From: SLRI01 sp964393275
GTDB lineage: Bacteria; Pseudomonadota; Alphaproteobacteria; Geminicoccales; Geminicoccaceae
Reading direction: 5' to 3'
Assembly (NCBI GenBank): GCA_964393275.1
Contig: CAYMTA010000002.1
Span: 1-64,000 of the forward strand
Length of the DNA stretch: 64,000 bases
Shown: piece by piece, positions 10,840-19,141 of the stretch
Layout of the letters: every line of letters begins with the position of its first letter
How positions within the stretch are numbered: the stretch's first letter is position 1
The notes under the pieces: generated by a model
The model's database searches: none
The model's input: only the letters and a program-made list of their open reading frames with translations
Told to the model about the DNA's origin: nothing
Made by a program: the position numbers and the translations under genes

Positions 10840-12312
10840 TTATTCGGCGGCGATGGCCGAGGGCTTGAAGGTGACGCCCAGGGCCTTGGCGACGCCTTCG
10901 CCATAGGCCGGATCGGCCTTATGGAAGTGGGCGAGCTGGCGCTGGACGATGTTCTCCGGCACGCCGCCCATGGCCGCGGCGATGTTCTGGCAGAGCCGTT
11001 CCTGCTGCTCGGCGTTCATCAGCCGGAAGAGATCGCCCGGCTGCTTGTAGTCGTCATTGCCGGCGCGGTGGTCGTAGCGGTCGGCATCGCCAGAGATCCT
11101 GAGCGGCGGCTCGGCGAAGCTCGGCGCCTGGGCCGGGCCGCCGAACGAGTTCGGCTCGTAATAGGCGTCCGGGTTCTTCGTGTTGTTGTCGAAGAACCGC
11201 ATCGGCCCGTCCTTGTGGTAGTGGTGGACGGGGCATTGCGGCCGGTTGACCGGCAGCGCCTCGTAATGCGTGCCGAGCCGGTAGCGATGCGCGTCGGCGT
11301 AGGAGAAGATCCGCCCCTGCAGCATCTTGTCCGGCGAGAAGCCGATGCCGGGGATGATGTTCGATGGTGCCAGCGCGAGCTGCTCGATCTCGGCGAAGTA
11401 GTTGTCGGGATTGCGGTTGAGCTCGAGCACGCCGACGTCGATCGGCGGATAGTCGGCGTGCGGCCAGACCTTGGTGAGATCGAAGGGATTGTAGGGCGTC
11501 TTCTCGGCATCGGTCTCGGGCATCACCTGGACCTGGAACTTCCATTTCGGGAAGTCGCCCCGCTCGATGGCGCCGTAGAGGTCCTCCTGGGTCGACTCGC
11601 GGGTCTTGCCGATGACCTCGGCCGCCTCGGCGTTGGTCCAGTGCTTGTGGCCCTGCATCGTCTTGAAGTGGAATTTCACCCAGAACCGCTCGTTCCGCGC
11701 GTTGATGAAGCTGTAGGTGTGCGAGCCGTAGCCGTTGATGTGGCGGACGTCGGTCGGCAGGCCGCGATCGGACATCAAGATGGTCACCTGATGCAGGCTC
11801 TCGGGGCTCAGGGACCAGAAATCCCACATCGCCGTGGGCGAGCGCATGTTGGTCCGGGGATGGCGCTTCTGGGTGCGGATGAAGTCCGGGAACTTGTACG
11901 GGTCACGGACGAAGAAGACCGGCGTGTTGTTGCCGACGAGGTCCCAGTTGCCCTCCTCGGTATAGAACTTGAGGGCGAAGCCGCGCACGTCGCGCTCGGC
12001 ATCGGCGGCACCCAATTCGCCGGCGACGGTCGAGAAGCGGGCGATCATCGGCGTCGTCTTGCCGACCTTCGCGAAGGGTGCGGCACGCGTGTACTTCGTG
12101 ATGTCGTGGGTGATCGTCAGCGTGCCGTGCGCACCCCAGCCCTTGGCGTGGACCGGGCGCTCCGGGATGCGCTCGCGGTTCTGGTGCGCCAGCTTCTCGA
12201 TCAGCTGGTAGTCCTGCATCAGCACCGGCCCGCGCGGCCCGGCGGTGGCGCTGTTCTGGTTGTCGGCGATCGGATTGCCGGCCGTGGTCGTGAGAATTGG
12301 ACGGTCGCTCAT
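10840..12312 (-). CDS. katA: monofunctional heme catalase
   Basis: 490 residues from the ATG at 12312, which has GGGGGAG 4-5 nt upstream. The frame extends further upstream but without a better start. The family landmarks are the distal His motif PVHAKGWGAHG (His55), the N-terminal GNPIADNQNS and the heme ligand motif RIFSYADAHRYR. The length matches small-subunit (clade 3) catalases. The enzyme converts H2O2 to water and oxygen in the cytoplasm. It is divergent from oxyR with a 179-bp shared control region, which strongly suggests OxyR-dependent induction by peroxide, as in other Proteobacteria. Confidence 0.95.
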   Translation of the reverse strand: MSDRPILTTTAGNPIADNQNSATAGPRGPVLMQDYQLIEKLAHQNRERIPERPVHAKGWGAHGTLTITHDITKYTRAAPFAKVGKTTPMIARFSTVAGELGAADAERDVRGFALKFYTEEGNWDLVGNNTPVFFVRDPYKFPDFIRTQKRHPRTNMRSPTAMWDFWSLSPESLHQVTILMSDRGLPTDVRHINGYGSHTYSFINARNERFWVKFHFKTMQGHKHWTNAEAAEVIGKTRESTQEDLYGAIERGDFPKWKFQVQVMPETDAEKTPYNPFDLTKVWPHADYPPIDVGVLELNRNPDNYFAEIEQLALAPSNIIPGIGFSPDKMLQGRIFSYADAHRYRLGTHYEALPVNRPQCPVHHYHKDGPMRFFDNNTKNPDAYYEPNSFGGPAQAPSFAEPPLRISGDADRYDHRAGNDDYKQPGDLFRLMNAEQQERLCQNIAAAMGGVPENIVQRQLAHFHKADPAYGEGVAKALGVTFKPSAIAAE

Positions 12313-12447
12313 CGGCTCCCCCACTCTGCCCTGTTGTTGCGCTTGCCTGTGGATGCGGCTGCGTTCGGACGCAATGTCCCGTGGCCGCGACAACATGGGC
12401 GGCGGCCAGACTGGAGAGCTTCTAGCATGGGCTTCCCCATCGAGCCA

Positions 12448-12462
12448 ATCGATTGTATTGAT
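12448..12462. promoter_or_regulatory. LysR-type T-N11-A inverted repeat in the katA-oxyR intergenic region
   Basis: ATC-N9-GAT (ATCGATTGTATTGAT) has the T-N11-A layout bound by LysR-type regulators, sits in the 179-bp gap between katA and oxyR, and lies in a locally AT-rich patch 30 bp before oxyR. It fits autoregulation of oxyR and control of katA. The full OxyR tetramer consensus is not evident, so this is a candidate only. Confidence 0.4.
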
Positions 12463-12491
12463 CATGGCGATAGATGGAGACCATAAGTCGC

Positions 12492-13400
12492 ATGAATCTC
12501 AGGGATCTCGACTACCTCGTCGCGGTGGCCGACACCGGCCATTTCGGCCTCGCCGCCGACCGCTGCCGGATCAGCCAGCCGACCCTGAGCATGCAGGTGA
12601 AGAAGCTCGAGGCCGAGCTCGGCGCCGCCCTCTTCGAGCGCAGCCCGCGCGGTGCCCTGACCACCGCCATCGGCGCCGAGATCGTCGCCCGCGCCCGCCA
12701 CGTGCAGGAGGAGGTGCGGCAGATGCGCGAGCTCGCGGCGCGGGGTGCCGAGGCCTTTGTCGGCATGCTGCGGCTCGGCGTCATCCCGACCGCCGGCCCC
12801 TATATCCTGCCGCGCATCCTGCCGGTGATCCAGGCCACGTATCCCAGGCTCGAGGCGCATCTGCGCGAGGCGATGACCGCGCGGCTCCTGACGCTGCTGC
12901 AGGACAACGAGCTGGACGCGGCGATCGTCTCCGAGCCGATCGACGAGCCGGGGCTCGACCGGGCCGAGCTCCTGCGCGAGCGCTTCATGCTGACCGCCTC
13001 GCCGGCCCAGGCGGCTGTCCTCGCCGGCCCCGGCCGGGCGGCGGCGCTCTCGGGTGCCCCGGTCCTGATGCTCGAGGACGGCCACTGCCTGAAGGACCAG
13101 ACCGTGCTCGTCTGCCGCCGCCTCGGCCTGCAGCCGGCGCTTCGGGTGCAGGCGAGCAGCGTCGAGACGCTGCGCCAGATGGTGGCCCTCGGCTACGGCC
13201 TCGCCGTGCTGCCCGAGCTCGCCACGCGGGCACCCTTCGCCGGTGCCGGCCAGGGGGCCGGAGGCGTGGTGGCGGAGCCGCTTGCGGGTGCCGACTGCTC
13301 GCGGCGGCTCGTCCTGGTCTGGCGCCGCACCTTCCCCCGGCCGGAGCAGCTTCAGACGCTGGCGAGCCTCATCAGGCAGCGGCTGGCGGCGAACGACTGA
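12492..13400 (+). CDS. oxyR: hydrogen-peroxide-sensing LysR-family regulator
   Basis: 302 residues from the ATG at 12492; a second ATG lies 18 nt upstream. Starting at MNLRDLDYLV places the two redox cysteines of the LEDGHCLKDQTVLVC segment at exactly Cys199 and Cys208, the E. coli OxyR numbering, which supports this start. There is an N-terminal winged helix-turn-helix (AADRCRISQPTLSMQVKKLE) and a C-terminal effector domain. Peroxide forms the Cys199-Cys208 disulfide and the protein then activates catalase-type genes. It is divergent from katA. Its last 29 bp overlap the 3' end of the convergent cyclase gene. Confidence 0.95.
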   Translation: MNLRDLDYLVAVADTGHFGLAADRCRISQPTLSMQVKKLEAELGAALFERSPRGALTTAIGAEIVARARHVQEEVRQMRELAARGAEAFVGMLRLGVIPTAGPYILPRILPVIQATYPRLEAHLREAMTARLLTLLQDNELDAAIVSEPIDEPGLDRAELLRERFMLTASPAQAAVLAGPGRAAALSGAPVLMLEDGHCLKDQTVLVCRRLGLQPALRVQASSVETLRQMVALGYGLAVLPELATRAPFAGAGQGAGGVVAEPLAGADCSRRLVLVWRRTFPRPEQLQTLASLIRQRLAAND

Positions 13401-15147
13401 GGAGCCGCGCCATCAGCGATCGGGGCGACGTCGTGGCCGGAACGGTTGGCAGCTCGTCCGTGGCGGCGAAGAGCACCACGTGCAAAGGCTCGCCCCGGCC
13501 GCGCAGGGCGACCTCCTGATGCGGCAGGGCGTCGGCGGTGATGCCGGCCCGCTCGAGCAGGGCGATCGAGACGACGAACGGCACGTTCTGCTCCTTGGCC
13601 ACACCCTCGAGGCGGCTCGCGACGTTGACGGCGTCGCCGATCGCGGTGAGGGTGATGCTGCGGCCGTATCCAAGCTCGCCGACGATGGTGGTGCCGAGAT
13701 GCAGGCCGATCACCATGCGCAGGGGCTGCGGCAGCTCGGCCCTGAACTCGTGGTTGAGCCCGTCGAGGGCGGCACCCATCGACCGCGCCGCCCGGAGCGC
13801 CTGGCGGGCGGCGGTCTCGGGATCGGTGTCGAGGCCGAAGAGCGCCATGATGCCGTCGCCGATGAACTTGTCGACATGGCCGCCCGCATCGTCGATGGCG
13901 GCCCCCATGGTCTTGAAGTAGCGGTTGAGCAGGTGGACCACGTCGAACGGCAGGCGCCCTTCGCTGAGCCGGGTGAAGCTCCGGAGGTCGGCGAAAAGGA
14001 CGGCGGTCTCGCGCTCCACGCCGTGGCCCGGGTTCATCGGCCGGAGCGATTCGCGCGACGTCGTCTCGGCCGGCATCAGGAGGGCCAGCTCGACATCGTC
14101 CATGGGCCGGGTCTGGCAGGCGAGACGAACCTCGGGTGCCGCACCCAGGCGCTGGAGCACGCGCGCCTCGGCCGGTGACGGCGGCGGCAGGGCCTCGCCG
14201 CCGCCCGTGATCCGCACCCGGCAGGTCGAGCAGCGCCCGCGCCCGCCGCAGACCGAGGCATGCGCGATGCCATGGAGCCGGCTGACCTCGAGCAGGCTGG
14301 TGCCGCGCTGGGCCCGCACCCGCCGCCCGCCGGCATAGGTGACGGCGAAGCTGTTGCGCCGCTCGCGCCAGAAGGCCCGGGCCACGCGGGCGAGCAGGGT
14401 CAGCACCACGAGGGCGAGGAAGACGCCGATGATCAGCCTCTCGCCCCGGTAGACGAAATCGAGGGCGGCGGGATCGCTCGGCCAGCGCTCGGCCCGGGCC
14501 ACGCCCTCGAGCCATGCCGGCTCGGCCGCCGCCTTCGCCCGAAGCTCGCGTCCGGCGCTGACGAAGCCGAGGAGCGAGAGGGTCGGAACGAGCACGGCCA
14601 AGGCGAGCAGCGGCCCGGCGATCCGCCGATACCAACCGTGCAGCCGAAGCCAGTAGTGCACGCCCATGCAGCCGTGCAGCCAGACGAGGACGAGCAGGAT
14701 CGACTGCCGCCAGGCGTGGTCCGGCCAAAGAGCGAAAAGCTCGAACTCGTAGCCGATGGGAATGCCGAGGGTCTGGAAGACGCCCCGGCTGCCCATGTAG
14801 TGCAGGGCCAAGAAGAGCGGTATCAGCACGCCCGAGGCGATCTGGACGTATTGCCAATGGGCGAGCCTCAGGCCGCGGCGCTCGTAGAGCGACCAGAGGG
14901 CGGCCAGGATGTGCAGGACGAAGGCGGCGAGCAGGATCGGCCAGACCAGGGGGCGGTGCCAGAAGCCGAGCCATTCGCGGGCCGGGTCCATGGCCTCGAA
15001 CGAGACGAGGCCGAAGGCGTGGTTGAGCAGGTGCGTCGTGGCGAAGGCCATCAGCACGAGGCCGGAGCCGAGACGCAGGCCGCGCCAGCTCAACCATGAC
15101 CAGATCGGGCGTGGCCAGCTTGGGTGAAAGAGGGGCCTTCGGCTCAT
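13372..15147 (-). CDS. membrane-bound class III adenylate/guanylate cyclase with [2Fe-2S] ferredoxin domain
   Basis: 591 residues in three parts. Residues 1-260 have about six hydrophobic segments with many membrane histidines (such as His39, 43, 64, 79, 116, 158 and 164), resembling a di-heme cytochrome b / fumarate-reductase-C fold. Residues about 265-355 are a plant-type ferredoxin with Cys300, Cys306, Cys309 and Cys344 (CGGRGRCSTC and RLACQT). Residues about 375-560 are a class III cyclase with metal aspartates Asp387 (LFADLRSFT) and Asp431 (FIGDGIMALFG). It probably makes cAMP or cGMP in the cytoplasm under control of membrane redox state. It converges on oxyR. Architecture is known in Alphaproteobacteria; the signal sensed is inferred. 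Confidence 0.9.
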   Translation of the reverse strand: MSRRPLFHPSWPRPIWSWLSWRGLRLGSGLVLMAFATTHLLNHAFGLVSFEAMDPAREWLGFWHRPLVWPILLAAFVLHILAALWSLYERRGLRLAHWQYVQIASGVLIPLFLALHYMGSRGVFQTLGIPIGYEFELFALWPDHAWRQSILLVLVWLHGCMGVHYWLRLHGWYRRIAGPLLALAVLVPTLSLLGFVSAGRELRAKAAAEPAWLEGVARAERWPSDPAALDFVYRGERLIIGVFLALVVLTLLARVARAFWRERRNSFAVTYAGGRRVRAQRGTSLLEVSRLHGIAHASVCGGRGRCSTCRVRITGGGEALPPPSPAEARVLQRLGAAPEVRLACQTRPMDDVELALLMPAETTSRESLRPMNPGHGVERETAVLFADLRSFTRLSEGRLPFDVVHLLNRYFKTMGAAIDDAGGHVDKFIGDGIMALFGLDTDPETAARQALRAARSMGAALDGLNHEFRAELPQPLRMVIGLHLGTTIVGELGYGRSITLTAIGDAVNVASRLEGVAKEQNVPFVVSIALLERAGITADALPHQEVALRGRGEPLHVVLFAATDELPTVPATTSPRSLMARLLSRSPPAAA

Positions 15148-15312
15148 CCCCGATCCCGCCGCCGCACGGCGTCAAAGGAAACGGCGAGGAGGGAGCGCAT
15201 GCGGTTTTCCTTTGCCGGCGTAAGTGGTAGCCCATGAGCGTCGATGATCGGCTCGCCGGCGCGGCTTCTTGTCCGATACGTGGGAAAAGGGCTGCCGGAT
15301 GACCCCACCCGT

Positions 15313-15340
15313 CCCAGAGCAGGACGCCCCAGAGCAGGAC
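15313..15340. repeat. 13-bp direct repeat, period 15
   Basis: CCCAGAGCAGGAC occurs twice, separated by 2 bp, in the short leader of the NnrU gene. No function is apparent; probably a small tandem duplication. Confidence 0.8.
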
Positions 15341-15357
15341 TCAAGGGAGCGGATGGA

Positions 15358-16053
15358 ATGAACGACATCGTCGTGGCTGCCCTCTTCTTCGTCGGCACGC
15401 ATATCGGCATCGCCGCCACGCAGCTGCGCGCCGAGCTCATCGAGCGCGTCGGCGAGCGGCTCTATCGGCTGCTCTTCTCCCTCGTCTCGGTGGTGGCGGT
15501 CGTCTGGCTCATCATCGCCTATGCCCATGCCACGACGATGCCGCTGCCCTGGGGCGCCGCCTGGCTCGCCGGGCTGCCGCTCCTGCTCATGCCGGTCGCC
15601 TTCCTGCTCCTGGTCACCGCCCTCTCGCAGCCCAACCCGACCGCCGTCGGCCAGACCCCCGACCCCGACGCGCCGGAGCCGGCGCGCGGCATGCTCCGCG
15701 TGACCCGCCATCCGATGATGTGGGGCATCGCCCTTTGGGCGATCAGCCATCTCCTGGCCAACCCGGACACGGCGTCGCTCGTCTTCTTCGGCGCGTTCGC
15801 CATCCTCGCCCTGGGCGGCGCCGTCTCGCTGGACCACCGCAGATCGCGCGAGAACGCGCCGGGCTGGGGGGTGTTCCTGCAGCGCACGTCGTTCGTGCCG
15901 TTCGCCGCCATCGTCGAGGGTCGCCAGCGCTTCGTCTGGGCCGAGATCGGCTGGGCCCGGCTGGGTCTGGCCCTGCTCCTCTATGCGCTTTTTTTGGCCC
16001 TGCATCCCTGGCTCTTCGGCGTCCCGGCGATCGGCTGGATGGCCGGCCTCTAG
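15358..16053 (+). CDS. NnrU family integral membrane protein
   Basis: 231 residues from the ATG at 15358, with GGAG and GGATGGA just upstream; longer upstream starts give an arginine-rich non-family extension. About six membrane segments are seen, with the family motifs RLYRLLFSLVS, RHPMMWGIALWAISHLLANP and SLDHRRSRENAPGW. NnrU proteins were first linked to nitrite/nitric-oxide respiration genes but occur widely in bacteria without denitrification and are related to isoprenylcysteine methyltransferase-like membrane folds. No nitrogen-oxide genes are near, so function is open. It is divergent from the cyclase (210 bp) and its stop codon overlaps the stop of the minus-strand 57-residue gene. 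Confidence 0.85.
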   Translation: MNDIVVAALFFVGTHIGIAATQLRAELIERVGERLYRLLFSLVSVVAVVWLIIAYAHATTMPLPWGAAWLAGLPLLLMPVAFLLLVTALSQPNPTAVGQTPDPDAPEPARGMLRVTRHPMMWGIALWAISHLLANPDTASLVFFGAFAILALGGAVSLDHRRSRENAPGWGVFLQRTSFVPFAAIVEGRQRFVWAEIGWARLGLALLLYALFLALHPWLFGVPAIGWMAGL

Positions 16054-16223
16054 CGGATGTAGTGCAGCACGGCGAAGGCGAGGGCCACGAGGATGCCGCC
16101 GCCGATCAGCGCCATGGCGAGCCGCTCCATCGTCTGCCGGTGGCGGGGCGGGAAATGGAAGCGGCCGAGCCAGACCAGGATGGCGAGGAGGGCGACGAGG
16201 CCGAAGAGCTGGTCGGGGCTCAC
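16050..16223 (-). CDS. 57-residue two-helix membrane protein, translationally coupled
   Basis: The GTG start at 16223 overlaps the TGA of the Gfo/Idh/MocA gene (GTGA at 16220-16223). The product, beginning VSPDQLFGLVALLAILVWLG and ending ALAFAVLHYIR, has two hydrophobic helices (about residues 6-20 and 36-54) separated by a basic, histidine-containing loop (RFHFPPRHRQ). It could be a regulator or transporter fragment, but I recognise no family. Coupling to a cytoplasmic dehydrogenase is unusual. Its stop overlaps the NnrU stop on the other strand. The open frame and coupling support it; expression is untested. Confidence 0.6.
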   Translation of the reverse strand: MSPDQLFGLVALLAILVWLGRFHFPPRHRQTMERLAMALIGGGILVALAFAVLHYIR

Positions 16224-17374
16224 CGGGCCAGGAAATCTTTCGCCAGCAGCTCGTCCACGGCCACCCAGCGGCGCTCCCGGGCCGAGCGCAGGATGGCATC
16301 GACCGTCGCCTGGATCATCGCGGCCTCGCGGAAATCCGGCTGGAAGGCGGGGCCGCCGGCCAGGGCCAGGGCGATCGCCTTCACCTCGATCGCCTTGATC
16401 TCGTTGAAGCCGAGCTGGTGGCCGGGTGCCGGGCAGAACGGGGCGTAATGGGGATGCGCCGGCCCCGCCGGGATCTCGACAAAGCCCTCGCGCCCGGGCT
16501 GGCCGCCACGCAGGAAGAGGCGAAGCTCGTTCATCCGCTCCATGTTGAGGAGGATCGAGCCCTTGGAGCCGGTGAGCTCGAAGGCGAGGTACATCTTGCG
16601 CCCGGTGGCGATCCAGGAGGCCTCGAGCGTGCCGGTGGCGCCGCCGGCGAAGCGGACCAGGGCGCGCGCCTCGTCGTCGACCTGAACCGGCCGGCGCTCG
16701 CCGGTCGCGGTCGCCCGCTCCTTGATCCTGGTCGAGATGTCGGCCGAGAGCTCCGCGATCGGGCCGACGACATGGCGGGCGAGCGAGATGATGTGGCTGC
16801 CGAGGTCGGCCACGGCACCGGCACCGCCCTTGGGATCGAGCCGCCAGGTCCAGGGCGAGGCGGGGTCGGTCATGTAGTCCTCGGCATGGATGCCGCGAAA
16901 GCTCCAGACCTCGCCGATCTCGCCGCTCTCGACCATGGCGCGGGCTGTCTGGACGAGCGGGTTCTTGAGGTAGTTGAAGCCGACGAAGGTGGGGACCCCT
17001 GCGGCCTCGGCGGCCAGCGCCATGCGGCAGGCCGTTTCGGCATCGGGGGCCAGCGGCTTCTCGCAATAGACGGGCTTGCCCGCGGCGATGGCGGCCATCG
17101 CCATCGGCTCGTGCAGCAGGTTGGGCGTGGTGATGTCGACGAGGTCGATGTCGGCATCCCCGATCATCGCCCGCCAGTCGCCGGTCGTTCGCTCGATGCC
17201 GAGGGCGGCGCCGGCCCGCGCCGCGGTCGCCTCGTCGACGTCGGCGAGCATGGTCGGCACCAGCGGCCGCTCGAGGCCGAAGACCGCCTGGGCGGTGCGC
17301 ATGGCGATCGCGTGGCTGCGGCCCATGAAGCCGCTGCCGATCAGGCCGACACGAATGGCGGAGGACTGGCTCAT
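16220..17374 (-). CDS. Gfo/Idh/MocA family oxidoreductase
   Basis: 384 residues. The N-terminal Rossmann fold reads IRVGLIGSGFMGRSHAIAM, followed by the family lysine motif VYCEKPLA, a substrate-domain beta sheet, and FNYLKNP. These NAD(P)-dependent enzymes oxidise ring hydroxyls of sugars, inositols or related compounds. The ATG overlaps the stop of the upstream 2-hydroxyacid dehydrogenase (ATGA at 17371-17374), so the two are translationally coupled. Together with the aldolase and dehydrogenase upstream it suggests breakdown of a sugar or sugar acid. Substrate not determinable. Confidence 0.9.
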   Translation of the reverse strand: MSQSSAIRVGLIGSGFMGRSHAIAMRTAQAVFGLERPLVPTMLADVDEATAARAGAALGIERTTGDWRAMIGDADIDLVDITTPNLLHEPMAMAAIAAGKPVYCEKPLAPDAETACRMALAAEAAGVPTFVGFNYLKNPLVQTARAMVESGEIGEVWSFRGIHAEDYMTDPASPWTWRLDPKGGAGAVADLGSHIISLARHVVGPIAELSADISTRIKERATATGERRPVQVDDEARALVRFAGGATGTLEASWIATGRKMYLAFELTGSKGSILLNMERMNELRLFLRGGQPGREGFVEIPAGPAHPHYAPFCPAPGHQLGFNEIKAIEVKAIALALAGGPAFQPDFREAAMIQATVDAILRSARERRWVAVDELLAKDFLAR

Positions 17375-18348
17375 TGCGGTTTTCCGGCGACGACGGCGTG
17401 GTTGACGATGACCGCCGGGTCGAGGCGGCCGTCGAGCACATCGAGGATGTTGGTCGCCGCCTCCGTCGCCATGCGCACCATGGATTCGTCGGTGACGCCG
17501 GCGCTGTGCGGGCTGAGCAGGGTCCGTGGGGCGGCGAGGAGCGGGTTGTCGGGCCGGGGCGGCTCGTCCTCGAAGACGTCGATGCCGGCGCCGCCGAGGT
17601 GCCCTTCGCCGAGCGCCCGGGCCAGCGCCGGCTCGTCGATCAGCCCGCCCCGGGCGGTGTTGATCAGGAGCGCCGTCGACCGCATCGAGGCGAGCTTCCC
17701 GGCATCGATGACGTGGCGGGTGGCGACGGTCAACGGCAGATGCAGGCTGACCACGTCGGCCCGGCCGAGCGCCGCATCGAGCCCGGTGGCACGGATGCAG
17801 CCGCACGCGTCGAGGTCCGCGTCGTCGACATAGGGGTCGAGCACCTCGACCGTCATGCCGAAGGCCCGCGCCCGAAGCGCCACCTCGCGGCCGATCCGCC
17901 CGAAGCCCAGAAGCAGGAGCGTGCGGCCGGCGAGCTCGAAGGCGGCGAAACGGTTGCGGATCGCCCAGTTGCCGCCGCGCACGCCCTCGTCGTGGTCGAT
18001 CGCCTGCTTGGCCAGCGCCAGCATCATGAAGAGCGTGTGCTCGGCGACCGAGACGCGGTTGGCGTTGGCGGCGATGGCGAGCGGGATGCGCCGCTCGTTC
18101 AGCGCCTCCAGATCGACATTGTCGTAGCCGACGCCATGCCGCGAGACGACCTTCAGCCCGGGTGCCCTGTCGATGACCGCGCGGTCGAGCGGCGAGGTGC
18201 GGACCAGGATGGCGATGGCCGTGCCGGCCGCCTCGAGCAGGCCGGCACGATCGGTCTCGTCCAGCTGGCGCAGGCGGATGTCCGGGCGATCCTGGAGCAC
18301 CGCCAGCCCTTCCGGCCGGATGGTCCCGATGACGAGGACATCTACCAT
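17371..18348 (-). CDS. D-isomer-specific 2-hydroxyacid dehydrogenase
   Basis: 325 residues with the NAD-binding loop LLLLGFGRIGREVALRA and the catalytic Arg in NTARGGLID, Glu in DVFEDEPP and His in LSPHSAG. It reduces 2-keto acids or oxidises D-2-hydroxy acids, as in phosphoglycerate or glyoxylate/hydroxypyruvate reductases. At 325 residues it lacks the C-terminal ACT domain of long SerA forms. It lies 4 bp downstream of the aldolase gene and overlaps the next gene by ATGA, so it is the middle gene of a tight operon. It may process the keto-acid product (pyruvate or an aldehyde acid) of the aldolase; inferred. Confidence 0.9.
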   Translation of the reverse strand: MVDVLVIGTIRPEGLAVLQDRPDIRLRQLDETDRAGLLEAAGTAIAILVRTSPLDRAVIDRAPGLKVVSRHGVGYDNVDLEALNERRIPLAIAANANRVSVAEHTLFMMLALAKQAIDHDEGVRGGNWAIRNRFAAFELAGRTLLLLGFGRIGREVALRARAFGMTVEVLDPYVDDADLDACGCIRATGLDAALGRADVVSLHLPLTVATRHVIDAGKLASMRSTALLINTARGGLIDEPALARALGEGHLGGAGIDVFEDEPPRPDNPLLAAPRTLLSPHSAGVTDESMVRMATEAATNILDVLDGRLDPAVIVNHAVVAGKPQ

Positions 18349-18352
18349 GGCG

Positions 18353-19141
18353 TCAGTAGCCGACGCCTTTCGCCGGGCCCCTCACCACCTTCAGCTCGGG
18401 CAGGAGCTCGCCGGCCTTCATCGCCAGCATGCGGGCGTCCGAGAGCAGCGTCGCGTAGTCGAAGCCGATGTCCCACATGCGCTTGATGTAGCTGACCGAG
18501 CCGCAGTGGATGCCGGCGTATTTCTTGCGCTTCTTGGTCGTGTCGATGATCTTCTGGATGGCATCGACCACCGGCTGCTCCTCCTGGTCGAACTTGGGCG
18601 TGCAGCCGATCGAGTTGGAGAGGTCGGCGGGGCCGACATAGATGCCGTCGAGCCCGGGCACGGCGAGGATGTCCTCGAGCGCCTCCATCGCCTCCCTGGT
18701 CTCGATCATGGCGAGGGTGAGGACAGTCTCGTTGGCGTGCTTGAAGTAGTCGGCACCGGCATACATGGTGGCGCGGATCGGCCCGAAGCTGCGGCTGCCC
18801 AAGGGCGGGTAGCGCACCGCCGAGACGAAGGCCTCGGCCTCGGCCTTGCTGTTGATCATCGGGCAGATGATGCCGTAGGCGCCGGCGTCCAGGGACTTCA
18901 TGATGATGCCGGGCTCGTTCCAGGGGACCCGGACGAGCGGCACGGTGTCGGTGGTCGAGATCGCCTGCAGCATGCCGATCGACGCCCCGTAGTCGACGAG
19001 GCCGTGCTGCATGTCGATCGTCAGGCTGGCGAAGCCCTGCTGCGCCATGATCTCGGCGCTGAAGCTGTTCGGAATGGCGAGCCAGCCATTGACCGTCTTC
19101 TCGCCGGCATCCCAGAGCTGCCGCAGCCGATTCTCGCGCAT
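18353..19141 (-). CDS. HpcH/HpaI family class II aldolase
   Basis: 262 residues with the family core NGWLAIPNSFSAEIM, LTIDMQHGLVDY (catalytic His), VRVPWNEPG, AYGIICPMINS, and GIYVGPADLSNSIG. These metal-dependent aldolases cleave 2-keto-3-deoxy acids or 4-hydroxy-2-oxoacids to pyruvate and an aldehyde. GGGGGAC precedes the ATG. It is the first gene of a four-gene minus-strand operon with a 2-hydroxyacid dehydrogenase, a Gfo/Idh/MocA dehydrogenase and a small membrane protein. The sequence near GPADLSNSIG resembles 2-keto-3-deoxy-L-rhamnonate/glucarate aldolases, but substrate is unknown. Confidence 0.9.
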   Translation of the reverse strand: MRENRLRQLWDAGEKTVNGWLAIPNSFSAEIMAQQGFASLTIDMQHGLVDYGASIGMLQAISTTDTVPLVRVPWNEPGIIMKSLDAGAYGIICPMINSKAEAEAFVSAVRYPPLGSRSFGPIRATMYAGADYFKHANETVLTLAMIETREAMEALEDILAVPGLDGIYVGPADLSNSIGCTPKFDQEEQPVVDAIQKIIDTTKKRKKYAGIHCGSVSYIKRMWDIGFDYATLLSDARMLAMKAGELLPELKVVRGPAKGVGY

